Positions 1-15,300 of a stretch of 64,000 bases of DNA are shown in pieces (position 1 is the stretch's first letter; each line of letters begins with the position of its first letter). The position numbers and the translations under genes are program-made. Below the pieces are notes generated by a model, which made no database searches, was not told the origin of the DNA, and worked only from the letters and a program-made list of their open reading frames with translations. The stretch lies in assembly GCA_039720395.1 (NCBI GenBank), contig CM077827.1:22348375-22412374 (forward strand), in the 5' to 3' direction. Origin of the DNA: Liquidambar formosana. Taxonomy: Eukaryota; Streptophyta; Magnoliopsida; Saxifragales; Altingiaceae.

Positions 1-393
1 AAGGTCTTAATATTAGTGACAATCTCTCAGACGGTTTTATGGTATCAAACATGTCATTGATTGATCAGCCTTTGTGTATACCTAGTGTCTCACTTGGATT
101 TTCTCATCAAATATAAAGTTATATCAGACCATTGTGATTTGTCTTTCATACTTGCTGCTCTTAGAGTTGCATTCCTGGGATTGCTTTATTTTATTTTTTC
201 CCCCCTGATTCTTTGATGGTATTTCACAAAAAGGTTTCATGACACACTATTTCCCACCTTGAAATGATGAGCGTTAATTAGTAGCTCCATATTTGTGTGA
301 GCATTAAATCAATGGGAGTTTTGGATGCACCTGTGGAATTGTTTGACTTGCTTGCTTAGTTGACAATATTCACGGCATAACCGGTTTCTGCAG
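1..393 (+). other. 3' part of a CNX1 intron
   Basis: Non-coding AT-rich sequence leading to a good splice acceptor (ctgcag before 394). The first coding exon in the window opens in phase 0 with the residues DGYAV, which sit roughly 65 residues into known plant CNX1 proteins. The start codon and first exon or exons must therefore lie to the left of the window. I see no other gene or repeat in this stretch. Confidence 0.75.
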
Positions 394-3300
394 GATGGTT
401 ATGCTGTAGTTGCTTCAGATGGACCTGGTGAGTATCCTGTAATTACTGAATCACGAGCTGGAAATGATGGAGTAGGTGTGACTGTGACTCCTGGGACTGT
501 TGCGTATGTAACAACTGGAGGCAAGTTTATTCATCTTGAATCGATAAATTTTTTTTCATAAAATTGCAATATGCAAGTCTCACGACTAACGATCAAATTT
601 TCTTAATTATTTTTACTGAATGAACTTTCTCAAAAGGGGGAAAGAGAACAATGGGATAAATTCCCTATATGCACAATATGGGTCACTGAAGGAAGTTATG
701 GATCTTGCTACAGTGAGTTTATATATTTTCCTCTCCCCAATAGTACACCCTGAAAAGAACAACACTATCACCATAGGTCTCTTTGTTATGTGTTGGCTAT
801 ATTTTACGTGATTATTAATAATAAGTTATTTTCCTGTTAATTAGATAAAAGTTGTTATTTGGAACCTTGTCCCAGGTTGACAAGGAAAATTTATACCCAT
901 TTTTGTTGGTTTAGACTCCATTATCTTTCTAATCCATGGGCCAAGAGTGGGATGTAAAAGACTGCAATTTTTTGAAAAAGAAGAAGATCCCGCTGCATTA
1001 TCCTTGTTCATTGCAAATGAAAATAGATATACTTCATGTCTTGCAACTTTAAATTATTGTTTTGAATTCTGCATATAGGCCAAAAGATGGTGGAAGTTTG
1101 CATTAGCTTTCTAGTGTTGATTTGAGTTGATTTATATAGTATCTTATAGGGTTAATATGGTATAATTTAGATGGATTATATGAGTTTTGATGCTATAGAA
1201 TTAATACAACCCTTGGGTTATGCAATGATTAGTTGATTTGCATAGAGGAAGAAGAAGAATGAGGGAGAAAAGAGAGGCCAAAACTAGGGTTCTCTCCTCT
1301 ACATTTTATTATTTATACTATTATATGGACAGAAGTACATAAATACACTTTAGCATAAAAGAATAAGAAATGGAGTAGTGAGGGCATAATAGAGAAAATT
1401 CCCTACATCACATTCAACACTCCCTCTTAAGCTGGTGTGGAGATGTTGCACATGCCTAGCTTTTTTTTGATGAAGTAATGATATGTGTTGAAACCAAAAG
1501 GGCTTTACCCTCGTACATAAGACATATACAAGTGAAGTCACACATGCCTAGCTTGCCCAAGATAGTATAACAAATACACCCTAGTTGTACGAGAAAAGTC
1601 ATCAATAACTATACCAAACCAAGAATTTTTAGATAAAGGGCCAAAGGGGCAACCTGAGAAGGGTCCCAAACAGAAATATGAACAATTGCAAAAGGTTCTG
1701 AGCTTTTATTATTACTTGGAAGAAATGAAACACGATGGTACTTATCAAGTTCACACATCTCACAATTAAATTTAAAAGACATTACTCTTGGAAAAGAGAG
1801 AAGGAAAATTTTGTTATAACAAAGAAAGGAGGGATATCCCAAATGCCCGTGCCATAACCAAATCTTCTCCACTGAATCATCCTCACTCTCAAAATGATGT
1901 GCTCGTTGCAAGTTCCCGTCTTAGAATGAGGATTCGGAAGGTAAATACAATCACTCACTTTACTGCTGCCAATCGTCTTTCTCATGGTCACATCTTGGAA
2001 AACACAATGAGACAGGAAAAATGTTACACTACAGTTGAGTTCTTCCGTAATCCAACTAATAGAAAGATAATTAGTTGAGAAGTTAGGAATGTGAATCAAA
2101 AAAGCAAGTGACCTAAAAGGTGTGATAGAAACAGAACCCTTTCCTGAAATTGATGATAAGGAACTATCATCTACAGATCTACTGTAGCTTTTTTCTTACT
2201 GAACAAGTATTATAAGAGGACAATAATGAAGAGAGACAGTCATATGATCATAAGCCCCTGGATCAATGATCCAAAGTTGAGAAGTAGCAATACTGGATGC
2301 ACTAAAGGAAGTAGCAAGATTACTTGAGCAAAAGATGTGGAGGCACTTGAAGTTGTGTCTAGCTGTGACATAAGAGGCCTGATATTCTCAAGATTTTCTC
2401 TAGGAAGACCCATAGTATCTGATGCAGGGGGTAAGGGAACTTGAGGATGAACTAGCAGAAGCTTCTGATTCAACTGCTAAAGAAGGATAAAACTGATTCA
2501 ACTGCTAAAGAAGGATAAAAGTGATTCAACTATTGTTGTGTGATGGTCACGAGGTCGGGGATTATTCCCTAGACGACCTCCTCTACCTTTGAAGGGCTAC
2601 GACTTGTGAGTCTCCAGCAAGTCTCTTGAGTGTGCCTTGGTTTGTTGCGATAATCCAGAACAATTTGTCTTTCTCGTCCAGTATTGAATTATCTACCCTA
2701 CTACCATCCTGGCTCTTAGGCCCCCTTCTACTGTTGAAGTAGTGCTCATAGCTGATTTGTCTTGGGCAGGAGTGTGCAGCAATATTTTTATTTTTTGATT
2801 AGCAACAGAAGAAATTTTATTATAGAAGGAGAAAGATTACAAAGGAAGATGAGGATTCCTACAAGAAAAAAAAAATAATGAAATAAAAACCAAATGACAT
2901 TCCACAAATAGCCTCTAAAAATGAATAACACCCCACAAACAGCCACCCAATCAGTCACAATTACAAACAAAGGGATGCCCAAAAACTCCTTTGAAATTGA
3001 TGCCCAAAAAGAAGCCAAGAAAAAATCCCTATCCCATAAACTCCAAGCATCCTCAAATTTGTCTTCAAAGATCCTAGCATTTCTTCCAACCAAAGAACCA
3101 AAAAATGGCAAGAATAGCACAACTCCACAAGGTTGAGGCTTTCTTGGACGGGCCAAGACTACTAAAATCAATAAGAAACGTGCCAGAACAAGCACATGGA
3201 GAAACTCAAGAAAGACTAGCAACTTGAAAAATCCTAAGCCACAAGAGAATCTTGCAACTAAATAACGTAAACTCTGAACATTCGCATTCGCACCTTGTCT

Positions 3301-6300
3301 TCTTGCATTACTTTGAAAATTGGCATACACAACCATAATATAAGGAAGAGGCTCATTTCCGAAAATCTGAACACGGATTTGACCATATTCAGCATTGAGA
3401 CCTGCCAGAAAATCCATAATATCTTTCTGTTCAACCATTTTGTGAAACATTGAGGCATCGACTCGTTGCCTGACAGTTCTGATAATGATCCAGTTCCGGC
3501 AAAAGACTCCTAAGAGTATGGAAATGCATAGATAAATACTTATTACGTTGTGTAGTCTCATGGACTTATGTCTCAACTCATAAATCAGAGCCGTATTTCC
3601 CATCTTAGAGTAGGTCTGTTCTATCGCATCCCAAATATTCTTTGCAGTCCGCATTAATGTATAAGCATTCCTTATCTCAGGATTCATTGAGTGCAACAAC
3701 CACGACATAATGGTCCGAAATCAAAATTATTGAAGGCAGATGAGAGAAAGTACTTGATAATGTGAAACCAAGACCATAAGTTAATTCATATCTCCATCAA
3801 ATGATGTAGGTTGTTCTTGATTTTGCAATGCTATGGGGAGCAGCTCAGCATAAAAAAGGAAATTTTAGGATTTCTGCATTTCAAGCATTTCGATCAAAAT
3901 CATAAATTGAGTTAGATGATTGTTGTGAGAAATTTAGGCGTTCTCGGACACAATTGAAAATATGAAATGGATTTCTTTTATAAGCCATTACAAAGTAATC
4001 CTAAGCTTCTGATTATTTCCTCAAAATGGTGAATTTCTTTCAGCGTTTTGATTTTTTTTATTCTTTATTGCCTTTTGTTTTCCCTCAGGACCAATACCCG
4101 ATGGAGCTGACGCAGTAGTTCAAGTTGAGGACACTGAACGAGTAGAAGGTGATTCAGTTGAATCTAAGCGAGTAAAAATATTGGTACAGACTAGCAAAGG
4201 AGTTGATATTCGTCCAGTGGTATGATTTTCTTGCTTCCTCCCTCTTTTTTTTTTATTTTTTATTTTTTATAAAGTTGTTAAAATATCGAAATAAATTAAA
4301 GGTTTAGGGGAACTGAAACTTTTGCATTCAAGATGCCATAATGATCTTTTTCAACTTTGTAGTAATAACACAAGAAAATGTTATGGAACACAAATGAGTG
4401 GATGCTGATGGCAATGTGAACTCTTAAGGTGCAATATGATTCAGTGATTTGCATAGAAAAATTCTCGTATATGTGTTGATTGAAAAGATATCAGTATGGA
4501 TTAGAGCAATCAAATTACATGCTATAAATTATATAAAGACTTACATAACTGAATGTTTATATGTTTATATATATATATATATATAGTCGTGATCAGGTCA
4601 ACACGTGCTCACTTAACTAATATTAGCACCATGCATTGGGGCTTGTACCTCGTGCATTGACCCAATGTGCCCCGTAACCCATTAATGCACGAGGTACAAC
4701 CCCCAATGTGGGTGTTGATATAAAGTTATATTAGCACGTGCTCACCTGATCGTCATCCTATCCTATATATGTATATGTATGTATGTATGTATATATGTTG
4801 TGTCCTTGACATGTTGTGTCATTTATTTTCAGATTTGTCATGTTGGTGTCTCTCTTGTAGTCTCGTGTTGTAGATTTTTCCTGTGTCTTTGTCTGTGCAT
4901 CATAGTTTGTAACTGAGGATGGGAGGTTGAGGGGCCCTCTCTTGCCACTAAAAGACTTCTAATCAAGCCATTTCCTCCACCTACGTGACCAATCTTCTGT
5001 GCTTCATCCATGATTTTAAAGAGAATGGGAACGAGGGACTCCCCTGTCTTCTACCTTTACAGCTTTAAAAAATCCTTTGCGCCTGTTTACCCTTTCTTCT
5101 ACACGTAGAGCTTTAAAAAATCATATTCATCCTTATATGTAACACTAAGAAAGGGTGAATACAGATGCACCACTCAATCCACTTTCCTCATTTGGTAACA
5201 AAACCCCATCCTACAAGGCATTTAGAGATCCTTTTCTCATATCTATAATGCAAACCACACTCACGATAGAAGTCCTCATGTCTATGCATCATTAGCTATA
5301 AGCCTATAAGGACATTTTTAAAATCTGCCTCCTCTGTATAAGAACCTTTTGGTAGAGGGAAACCATCATTTTCTGCACTGTCCTTAATCAATTGTTCAAA
5401 ACTAGGGAGTAGGTTTTATAAACACTAGCCACAAAGCTGATAAGGCAGAAATCAACAGTGTCTGTAGTACCCTTCTTTTTTTGGGACAAGGGAGACAAAA
5501 GTTGCATTTTCACTCTTCTCTAACTTTCCATAGTCCATTTGTGTTGCATGTACTTATTGCACTAATGAGAACATCATTACAAATTGTCAATCAAGTTGCT
5601 CCAATTTTAAGCTGCTATGCATGCATATTAGTTCTGATGTTTAGGAATGATTAGTTTATTGTTGCACTCTTTATTTTATGTCTTGGCATCATTTGTCCAT
5701 GGTATTGAGCTTTGACTTGTGTTAAACATAGGAGAGTAGAATTAATTGGTGAAATTTAATGAAATTGAAAGCATCTTTGGTTTTAAACCACAAGATTACT
5801 TACATGGGGCATCTTTGGTTTTAAATCACTGGATTACCTACATGGGCTAGAAACAGAAATTCATTAGGCATCTCCTTTTTTCCCCACAAAAAAATACCTA
5901 ATACTTGTAGGTTTTTGTTCAGTAATGTTGATATTTTACCTAATAATGGAAGATAAGAGACAAACTTTTTGGATGTGTAATGTTTTAGAACTACTGTACC
6001 TCTTTTATGATTTTGCATTCCAGTCTACCAGTTACTCAGGCCCTAGGGTACCAGCTAACCCTTACAGTTTAAACCTTGGTCAGTTTGAGTGTTGTAAATT
6101 TATGGAAGAATAGAGGACATGGAGAAGATAGAGAGAAGACAAAGAATGAGAGAAGAGTATAGGAGGCTAACTCTAGAATGGTTAGGTGGCCTCTTATATA
6201 TCATAATATAAAGGATATAATTACAGATATACTCCTATTAATAACTCTAACACTATCCCTCAAGCTGGAGCATAGATATTTATCATGCTGAGCATGTTGC

Positions 6301-9300
6301 AAAGATTAGAAAACACTTCCTTATCAACAACTTTAGTAAACAAATTTGTTTACTGAGCACTCGATCTAACAAAAGCTATAACAATTCTCTTCCTAATCAC
6401 AAAATCCATGACGAAATGATGATTGACTTTAATGTGCTTGGTTCTCTCATGAAATATAGGGTACTAGCAATATACATATTAGCTTGATTATGACAAAAAA
6501 TCTTCTTAGGCATGTCACAAGAAAACTCCCATCTCTTATAAAAAAAATTGCACCCACAACATCTCACAAGCTATGTGAGCCGTGGTCTTGTACTCAGTCC
6601 TTGCACGGTTGCACTAGATCAAACTACCACATTTTGCTTCTTACTTGTTCGTGTAACTAGATTATCACCCAACAGATTGGCTTATTAGTTTAAAGATGAA
6701 GGATTTACCATATTTATTTAGTTTTATTTATGGAATAATGGATTGTTGCCTTTTTAATTTCTATGACTTTAGGGTTAAGTATTGCCTATTTTGGTGTAAT
6801 CGGAGTCTATACAAAGGCTTCATGTTTTCTTTAAGAAAAATAATGAATGATGAATTAAATTAAAGCTTAAATAGGTTTGGTGCTGGCTCCAAATCCCCCT
6901 AGGTGTGGAGTCCTAGGGTTTTTTTTTTCTTTCTCCCTTCATTTGGTGTTGATTCCAAACACACCTTGGTGTTTTATGATGGTAAATAGCATAGTCAAAA
7001 TGAGTTGCATGTTTGCAACTTCTTTATGAAATAATAGAAAAATGGAAGAAATTTGTAACAATCTTTTACCAAAATTATCCAAGTCAGGTCTGTTAGAAAA
7101 CTAGCAAAAGATCTCAATTGTTTTTATTTTATTTTTTATTATCATTATTATTTATAAGAAACAAATAGTATTGATAGAGAAAAGAATGTACAGGATGGAC
7201 TAGAAGTCCATAAGAAAGAAAAGAAAAGCGCTAAGCCTCCACGCATCGAGAAAGGCTCTCGATTGTTTTATAACCTTCTATCCCTCTCATTGTGTTTTTT
7301 AGACCTCAACTCGAAGAGGATGATTGTTGGAGTTTGTGAGCAGAACAGATTTTATTACTTAGATTCAATTCCTTCTGGTGGAAGTTTTCAAGCTTTATAA
7401 GTGAGTGTCTTAACTCATCAATGACATTGTCATCTATGTCATCCATTATTTCAGTTATTGAGGCTTTCATTTCCTTCTTAGTCTATGTCTAGTTTAGAAT
7501 TTGAGGTTTGTCAATTAGACCAGCATTAGAGGGTGTCTTTTCCTTTGAGATGGAATAATCACCGGCCTACTCCCTTTGACTAAGAGATGGAGTAGGGTGA
7601 ATTATACCATTGCCTGTAATATTATAAGATCGACCATCAACCAAAACAACTGGGGACTTTGTATTGTGACCATGTAAAGTAGCAAACTGGGTAAACTAGT
7701 CATGTGCATTGAAGTTCCTGATTCTAATACCACAAAATATAAAATGAGGATGAAAAACATGTTATGTTACCTGAATGAGTGAAAACCATTGTATCATAGA
7801 GAGAGTGAGAGACATCTGTTTTTGTTGATGTACTAACACATCATACGCCTCCCTAGAAACATTGATGGAATCACTACTAGATGTAGTGTTTGGTCTTTCT
7901 GTACAAGTATTGGACTGCTGGCTAGGAATACTCAACTTTTTTAGTAGAGTTAGCTCAAGGCTTACGGTGAAGATCATAACAATGATCCATTGTATGATTC
8001 TCGTATCCACAAAAGTACACTTACAACCACCATCTCTCCTAAAGTCTTCACCAATAGTACAACCGTAACCTCTAATGCTATCAACACTAGAAAATTGACT
8101 CTCCAAGCCATGACCTTCAAAACCATTATGACCTCCAAAATTACCTCATCCTTGCACACTACCACCAGAAAAGTTACTTCAATGATGAGAAGCACTTTAC
8201 TGTCCCATAGAGCTCAATAGAGAAAAGTTATCCTTACTAATAGAGCAAAATTATCCTTTGTTCATTTAAAAAATAGCGAAAAATTATCCTTACTAGAAGT
8301 CTTAGAAGATGAAGAAGATCCAGATGTAACATGAAGAGCTCTAGTTTACACATTATCCAAGGAAGGAATACTACCATCTCTTGCAAATATTTGAGCTTTC
8401 AGAGAGCGGAGACTTGGATCAAGAGTTCAAGATCGGAAACATAGAATTCTTCACGTTGATTTTTAAACACCTCAACATCACTAGTTAAGGGATGATACTA
8501 ATTCAACTCATCGATCAACCCCTTGAACTCACTGTTTGTCTTCTGAAGCTGAAATAGATTTTGATAGGCATCCTAAACATGAGATACATTCTTTTCCATG
8601 GAATGTCTCATGGACTACCTCCCAAATCTCCTTTGATGTATACAAAAAATGACATTGGAGTTCACAGAAGAGTCCATACTATTCTACAATGAAGACATAA
8701 CCACATAATTCTTTAACTCCCATTCCTCATACTCCTAGCTATTTTTAGATGGAGGACCAGAAAAAATAAATTTTAATTCTTTTTTTTGGGCATCCAACGC
8801 CACCTTCATTGCTCATGCCCACCATAAGTAATTACGACCATTTAATTTTGTAGTGGTTACTTGCATGCTAACAGCATCAGATAGACGATCAAATTGACAC
8901 CAATTTAATTGAACTAGATTTTGTCATATGGAAAAAGTAAACAAATGGATTGCACTATAGCTTGGCTATGGTCCTTCTAATCAACCAAGCATAGACACCA
9001 CAACCACTTCAATCAATAGCCACAACTAACAACTTCACAACAATATACTCAAAACTTCTCAACACACTTCATATTCAAGCAATCAGTACCTAATGAGAAT
9101 GTATTTCATCTTTGGATAAACCCATGAACTTGGCAAGCGACGAACCGAATCGAAACACACCAAAAATTAGGGTTTTGGCACATTATTTAGCTTCAGAACC
9201 TTAAAACAACCCCAAAACGTCCTCAAACCACAGCATGATGGAAGGAAGAAGTGACGAGGACATCATGAAACACTCAAACACCTGAAAAAGGCTGTCTGTA

Positions 9301-12300
9301 CAACTTAACACAACTTAACAGACATGTTACAGATGTCGTAATCCAACTCCTTTTCGCCTTCCTTAAGTATTGCCTACATGGCTATGTCTGATCAAGTATT
9401 TCAAAACCTTAAAACAACCCCAAAACGACCTCAAACCACAATGCAATGGAAGGAAGAAGGGACGAGGACATCAAGAAACACCCGAAAAAGGCTGTCTGTG
9501 CGAATTAATGGACACGTTACCTGTGTTACACGGACTCGCCACTTTACCCCAAGGTACCTGTGTCGACACGACACGACATGGGTATGGGTATGGGATCCGT
9601 GGCAGATATGGCTTTGAATATTCGAATACGGTTGAGTAGAAGAAGAAGAAGAGAGGGAGAGATTTGACTTGGAAGAAGAAGAGAGGAAGTGAGAGAGAGA
9701 TTCGACTGGAAACAAAGAGAGAGAGAGAGAGAGAGAAAAGAGGGTATACATTCCTCGTTGTTGGAGGTTGTCGTTGTTGCTGGAGGTTCTGCCGTCGTTG
9801 CCGAGAAGCACATCACAGTTGTCGGCGGCTCTTCAGTGGTTGGCGGCTCTTCTTCTAAACAGATCTGAGGGTCTCTAAAAGAGAAACCTATATATATTTT
9901 CGTTTTTTTTTAAATAAGCCCTCTTACTTTTTAAATTTCTTAAATGGCCAAAACTTATATTATTATTTCAGCCCCTAAAATTAACTATTTTGACAATACC
10001 ACATAAAATTAAAATGTTTTCAAATATACCTCTCAACTTAATTAACTTATATTATTTATATATATACATACACATTCACGTATCCCCGTACCCGTGTCCC
10101 ATTTTTGGATCCTTTTTGGCTGAGTCCCCGTATCCTAAATTTAAAATTTGACAAGTCTGATTCCTAGATACACACCCGCACCCGATACTCGCACCCGTAC
10201 CCATGAAACATAGCACGTTACAGATGTCTCCATCGAACTCCTTTTCGCCTTCCTTAAGTATCACCTATGTGGCTACGTCTGATTGATTGTTTCTTTGCTC
10301 GTTTACCTTGATTTCTTGTGATTTATCTACTGGTTTGATTTGATTTTGTCTAATTTATCGCTTTAATACGATATAGATTTGTGGAACAATAATGAGAGAA
10401 TAGAGAGAAGATAGAGAGGATTTTACACCCTCTTACACCCATCTAATCTTTTGCCCACTTTCTCAATAACTGCTAGACATCAGATTGCCACCCAAAGGCA
10501 TGCATCACCCTACCTGTTCCGAGATAAAAAGGGGAATTCAGTGAATAATTGTTAGGCCACTCATTAATTGAGCACGCAAGCAAGGTTGCAATTCTCTTGG
10601 TCTTACTTAAATTAGCATTAATACCCCCTTTGGCACTCTTTCCCATGTTGACGAACAAACTAGAAATTAACTCCAAACACCTCACAATTATAATCAAATT
10701 TAACAATTTTTCCTCATCACCTTTGGAGAAAAAGATAGTATCATTCGCGAGATACTCTAACACAATCTTCCCTTACCTTCTTTTTTTTTTTTTTTCTTTT
10801 ATTGATGAAGCACTCTCCCCTACCTTAAAGACCTCTCACAACACTCACTTCCTCCGCCTTAACTATCATTCTACACGACACATCAACAACCAAAGTAAAT
10901 GAAAAGGGGGAATGGGAATCCCCTCTCTTGAGGCCTTTGGAGGCCTTGAACCACTATCTGGGGTTGCCATTGATAATCATTTCAAAATTCAAACGAACTA
11001 AGACAGCCTTTCATTCACCTTCACCATCTACATCCAAAACCTTCTCTCTTTAAGGCGTAATCAAGAAAATTCCAATCCACATGATCAAATGCTTTCTCGA
11101 AGTCTCGCTTAAAAATGAATCCTTCTTTCTTCCGCTTCTTGTAGTTCTCCACCACCTCATTAGCCAAATGCACCAAATCCAAAATCTGCCTCCCCTTCAT
11201 AAATGCAACTTGCATTTCAGAAATAGTACCATTGAGCACCTCTCAGTCTCTTGTACAAAAATTTAGCCAAAATCTTATACAAACTAATCATTAAATTAAT
11301 TGGTCTGAAATCTTTAATGGCAATCAATTTATATTTCTTAGGGATCAAGCAAATAAAGGATGCATTAGTGCACCTAAGGCTCAAGTACAAGATGCTCCGT
11401 ATTTGAAACTATGGTGCAGAGCTATATTTGTTGATGATTTTCAGGGTCTTCCTCTTAGTTTGGAAATATAATTCACTTTGTCCTTTATAAATGAGTTAAT
11501 TTACCAAACAAATGGATGAGGTAACGAAAACCAGAAATGCTTAAATATAACTTAGGATCCAACTCAACTTCTGTTAAGTTCTTATTCAAATTATAGTTAT
11601 AAACATGGACTTAAAAATCGCGATATATCGACGATATATCGCGATATATCGCCATATCGGAGGGTAACGATACGATATATTGTTGTGAAATTGAAGAATT
11701 TTCAACAAAAAAAATATCGAACGATATCAGCGATATATCGAAGATATATCGCTGATATCGAAGATATATCGAAAATATCGAAGATATATCGCTGATATCG
11801 AAGATATATCGCTGATATCGTTCAATATATCGACACTGCCATGTTTAAATGCCCTTTTGCCGATTGCTGGTGAAATTTTTACACATTAGAATAGGTTAGG
11901 ATTCACATATATATGTACATTTTACTATGCTTAGTATTTCACATAATTTAAAATATTATTTTAAACCAATGGCCTTTGGTCTAATAGCACTCTTTATTTA
12001 AATGTTACAAAAATCTATTTCAATGTTATATGACATTTAAATGTTGAATTTGCAAAATTTTCTATTATCTATTTACTTAGCGCGGTATATTTTTTATACC
12101 CTACGCAACACATACTTATATTATACATATTTAAATTGCAATGTTTTGATGCTAGATTGTGTATTAGAGTTTAAATCATTGTTTCCCAAAGTTTCAATAA
12201 AAATATCCATGTTTAACTCATAATATCCACTATATCTTTAAAACGATATCGATATTGTCGATATATCCAACGATATATCCGATATATCCACATTTTTGGA

Positions 12301-15300
12301 CCCTCGATATATCCATCGATATCGATATTAAAGTCCTTGGTTATAAACATATAACCTAATGACAATCCACTTCTGCATGCTTACTATACTCTCATATTAT
12401 TTTACCTAGCCTATATATTGAAAGCTCATAAAGAATATTTGTTGCCCAGGGATGTGACATTGAGAAAGATGCCACTGTATTAAGATCTGGAGAACGAGTT
12501 GGTGCTTCCGAAATTGGCCTACTTGCTACTGTGGGTGTAACAATGGTGAAGGTAATATAATATTTCTTCTTATTTTGTAACTTTATTAATATGTCAAATA
12601 GTTTTTGATAATACTTTTTATGTAGGTATATTCTTCCCCAACAATTGCTGTGCTTTCTACGGGAGACGAACTTGTAGAGCCAACAACTGGGTATCTAAGT
12701 CGTGGCCAGGTATGTTATGTGTTGTGGGTAATTCCAACTTGGAATTATTGAGGGTTCCTTTGTTTTTCCTTTCACCTTTCAGTATTAAACTTAAAATTTG
12801 ATTCCTCAGCGAGGGTTTGGGCATGAATCTATTTTTTTTTCCATCCCTCTCACCCTGGAAGGAGATATAAATAAGTTCTCATTCCCCATCCCTTCATACC
12901 TTTCCTCTTTCATATCCTCCATTGGTAACTTCTAGTCATTGAAGAGAGGGTTTCTAGTGTCTTGCTATTTTCTTGGACCTTTATTATTATTATTATTATT
13001 ATTTTCCTTTTTATTGTATTTTTAAATAAATTAGAAGCTCTCTCCAGAAAGGCAGAAAAACATTCAAGGGCTACCATATTGGAGTAATGGGATTCATCAG
13101 TGGTTTTTCCTTAGCATGCATATACACCATATGATCCTTCAACCCGTTTGTGGATTATACCTCTGCATTTGCATCAAGGTTTCTTTTGATTTCCCATGCG
13201 GTGTAGATGCTCTCCAGTTTCACAAATTAACTTATTTTATTCTTTTTCAGAATTGGTATTTGCTTCGTATTATTCCTCATTCATCTATTCCATTGGGAAC
13301 TTCTAGTGATTGAAGGGATGGGTTCTAGTGTCTTGCTATTTGCTTGGATCTTTTTTTTTTTTTTTTTTTCCTTAAAAAAAATAAAAATAAAAGCTCTCTC
13401 CAGAAAAAAAATTCATTGAATAGAGGGATCAGCTGTTAATGTCAATCTTCCTACACAAGGCCTACCATATGGGAGTATGGTATTCATCATTGGTTGCGCC
13501 TTAACATGCATGTGCACCATATGAACCTTTAACCCATTTGTGGATGTAGCTCTGCATTTACATCAAGGTTGCTTTTCATTTCCATGTGATGTATACACAC
13601 TCAAGTTTCATAGTTAAGCTTATTTGATTCTTTTGCAGATTAGGGATTCCAACCGTGCTATGTTACTGGCAGCTGCGGCACAGCAACAATGCAAAATTCT
13701 TGACCTTGGTATTGCTCATGATGATGCAGAAGAACTTGAGAGGATTGTGGATGGTGCTTTTTCTGCTGGGATTAATATTCTTATAACTTCTGGAGGGGTT
13801 TCCATGGGAGACAGGGATTTTGTCAAGCCATTGCTTGAAAAGAGAGGGATGGTATATTTTAATAAGGTAGACTGATGGTCGACTTATATGTTTTTTATAT
13901 TGCTTATTTGATAAATTTTGATTTAACTTCTCACATCATCATACGGAAGTAATGCTATTTGTATGCTGGAACTTGTTGCTGTGATATATGATATCTTGAC
14001 CTTCAGTAATCTAATTTGAAATTTTGAGCTTCAGTAAGTGATAGAAATGTAATGATATGAATTAGATCATCTTAGTTTTGAATTGATTGCCTCTTCAGGT
14101 TCTCATGAAACCAGGAAAGCCTTTCACATTTGCAGAGATCAATACAAAACCAGCTGAGAATGTGATGGTCAATAAAATCCTTGCATTTGGGTTACCTGGA
14201 AATCCCGTGAGCTGTTTAGTCTGTTTCCATCTCTTTGTAGTTCCTACCATTCACCATCTTGCTGGATGGGCAAATCCTCACCTTCCGAGGTTGCTGAAAC
14301 TTCCAAAAATTTGCTCTGTGTGTGTGTGCGCATGCGTGTGTGTGTATTTTCTATTTGCTTCACTTACTACTCATTCACTTATCTCTTCTGTTCTATGTAT
14401 AGAGTGCAGGCTCGTCTTCAGCAGCCCATAAAGACAGATACAGTCCGACCAGAATTCCATCGTGCCATTATTACGTGGAAGGACAATGATGGATCAGGAA
14501 ATCCTGGGTAAGAGTTGTATCCCTCTGTTTAGAGCATGCTATCTTCTGGTTTATGGGTTTTGATACTTTTTAGGGTTGGAGTCCAATTGGAACCTCATAA
14601 AACCTGGTCCCCTCTTTCCGGGCGTGGCCAGTTGGTTCATCTTATGTTATAAAATTAGTCCCTCCCAATCTCATAAAGATAGTAGATCAAATGTATTTTC
14701 TTATGAATTTCAGTTTCATTGCTGAGAGTACTGGTCATCAGATGAGCAGCCGGCTTTTAAGTATGAAGTCTGCAAATGCGTTGTTGGAGTTGCCGGCGAC
14801 GGGCACTGTAATTTCTGCGGGAACTTCTGTCTCAGCCATCATAATTTCTGACTTAAGCAGTGATTCTACGAGCAGGAGTTCACTGTCATCAAGTTTGGCT
14901 TCTGCTACTAGAGGAAGTACATTACAAGAAGCAATTGCGGACAAGTCTCGGGATGCTGAGTACAGAGTAGCGATTCTTACGGTCAGTGATACTGTTGCAT
15001 CTGGGGCTGGGCCTGATCGGAGGTATGCTATGTTGTTTCTTTTTTCTTGATTGGATCATTGTCTGGACTAAAAATCTGCTGCAGTTCTCTAACCCAACAG
15101 GGTAAGGCCTCAATACCATGTTGGCTGAGAATATAGTCAATGATGCGAGGTTTCTATTAAAAAGTTTTACCTTACAACTTAAGCATATATATATTCCTGA
15201 TAAGATACTTGCATAGTTTTAAAGACATCAGTTCGTGCTGTAACTCCCCTTGACATGCAATAAATGATTATTTGATAATGTAGCTCCCCATGTCCCCATG

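Larger units (their letters stand above)
521..4088 (+). other. CNX1 intron, 3.6 kb, with antisense Copia and LINE remnants
   Basis: This intron lies between exons 394-520 and 4089-4219. About 530-1190 has no recognisable content beyond AT-rich sequence. About 1190-3745 is occupied by a decayed antisense Copia element with a LINE 3' fragment in it. About 3750-4088 is AT-rich and ends in a pyrimidine tract and tccctcag acceptor. Confidence 0.7.
4220..12449 (+). other. CNX1 intron, 8.2 kb, transposon mosaic
   Basis: Donor gtatga at 4220, acceptor ttgcccag before 12450, phase 0. It contains, in order, a palindromic MITE, an antisense LINE RT relic, two antisense Copia relics, a duplicated segment split by a hAT-like MITE, another antisense LINE relic and a second hAT-like MITE. 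The stretches 4760-5150, 5600-6050 and 6680-7430 show no feature I recognise apart from simple AT-rich runs; T-rich sequence near 7120-7250 looks like an antisense LINE 3' end. Confidence 0.75.

Noticed and set aside
1788..2078. 96-codon plus-strand ORF
   Set aside because: It is antisense to the Copia integrase relic, whose reading on the minus strand has recognisable motifs.
9431..9816. Overlapping ORFs of 90-126 codons around the (GA)n block
   Set aside because: They are low-complexity translations of a (GA)n/(GAA)n tract inside a MITE.
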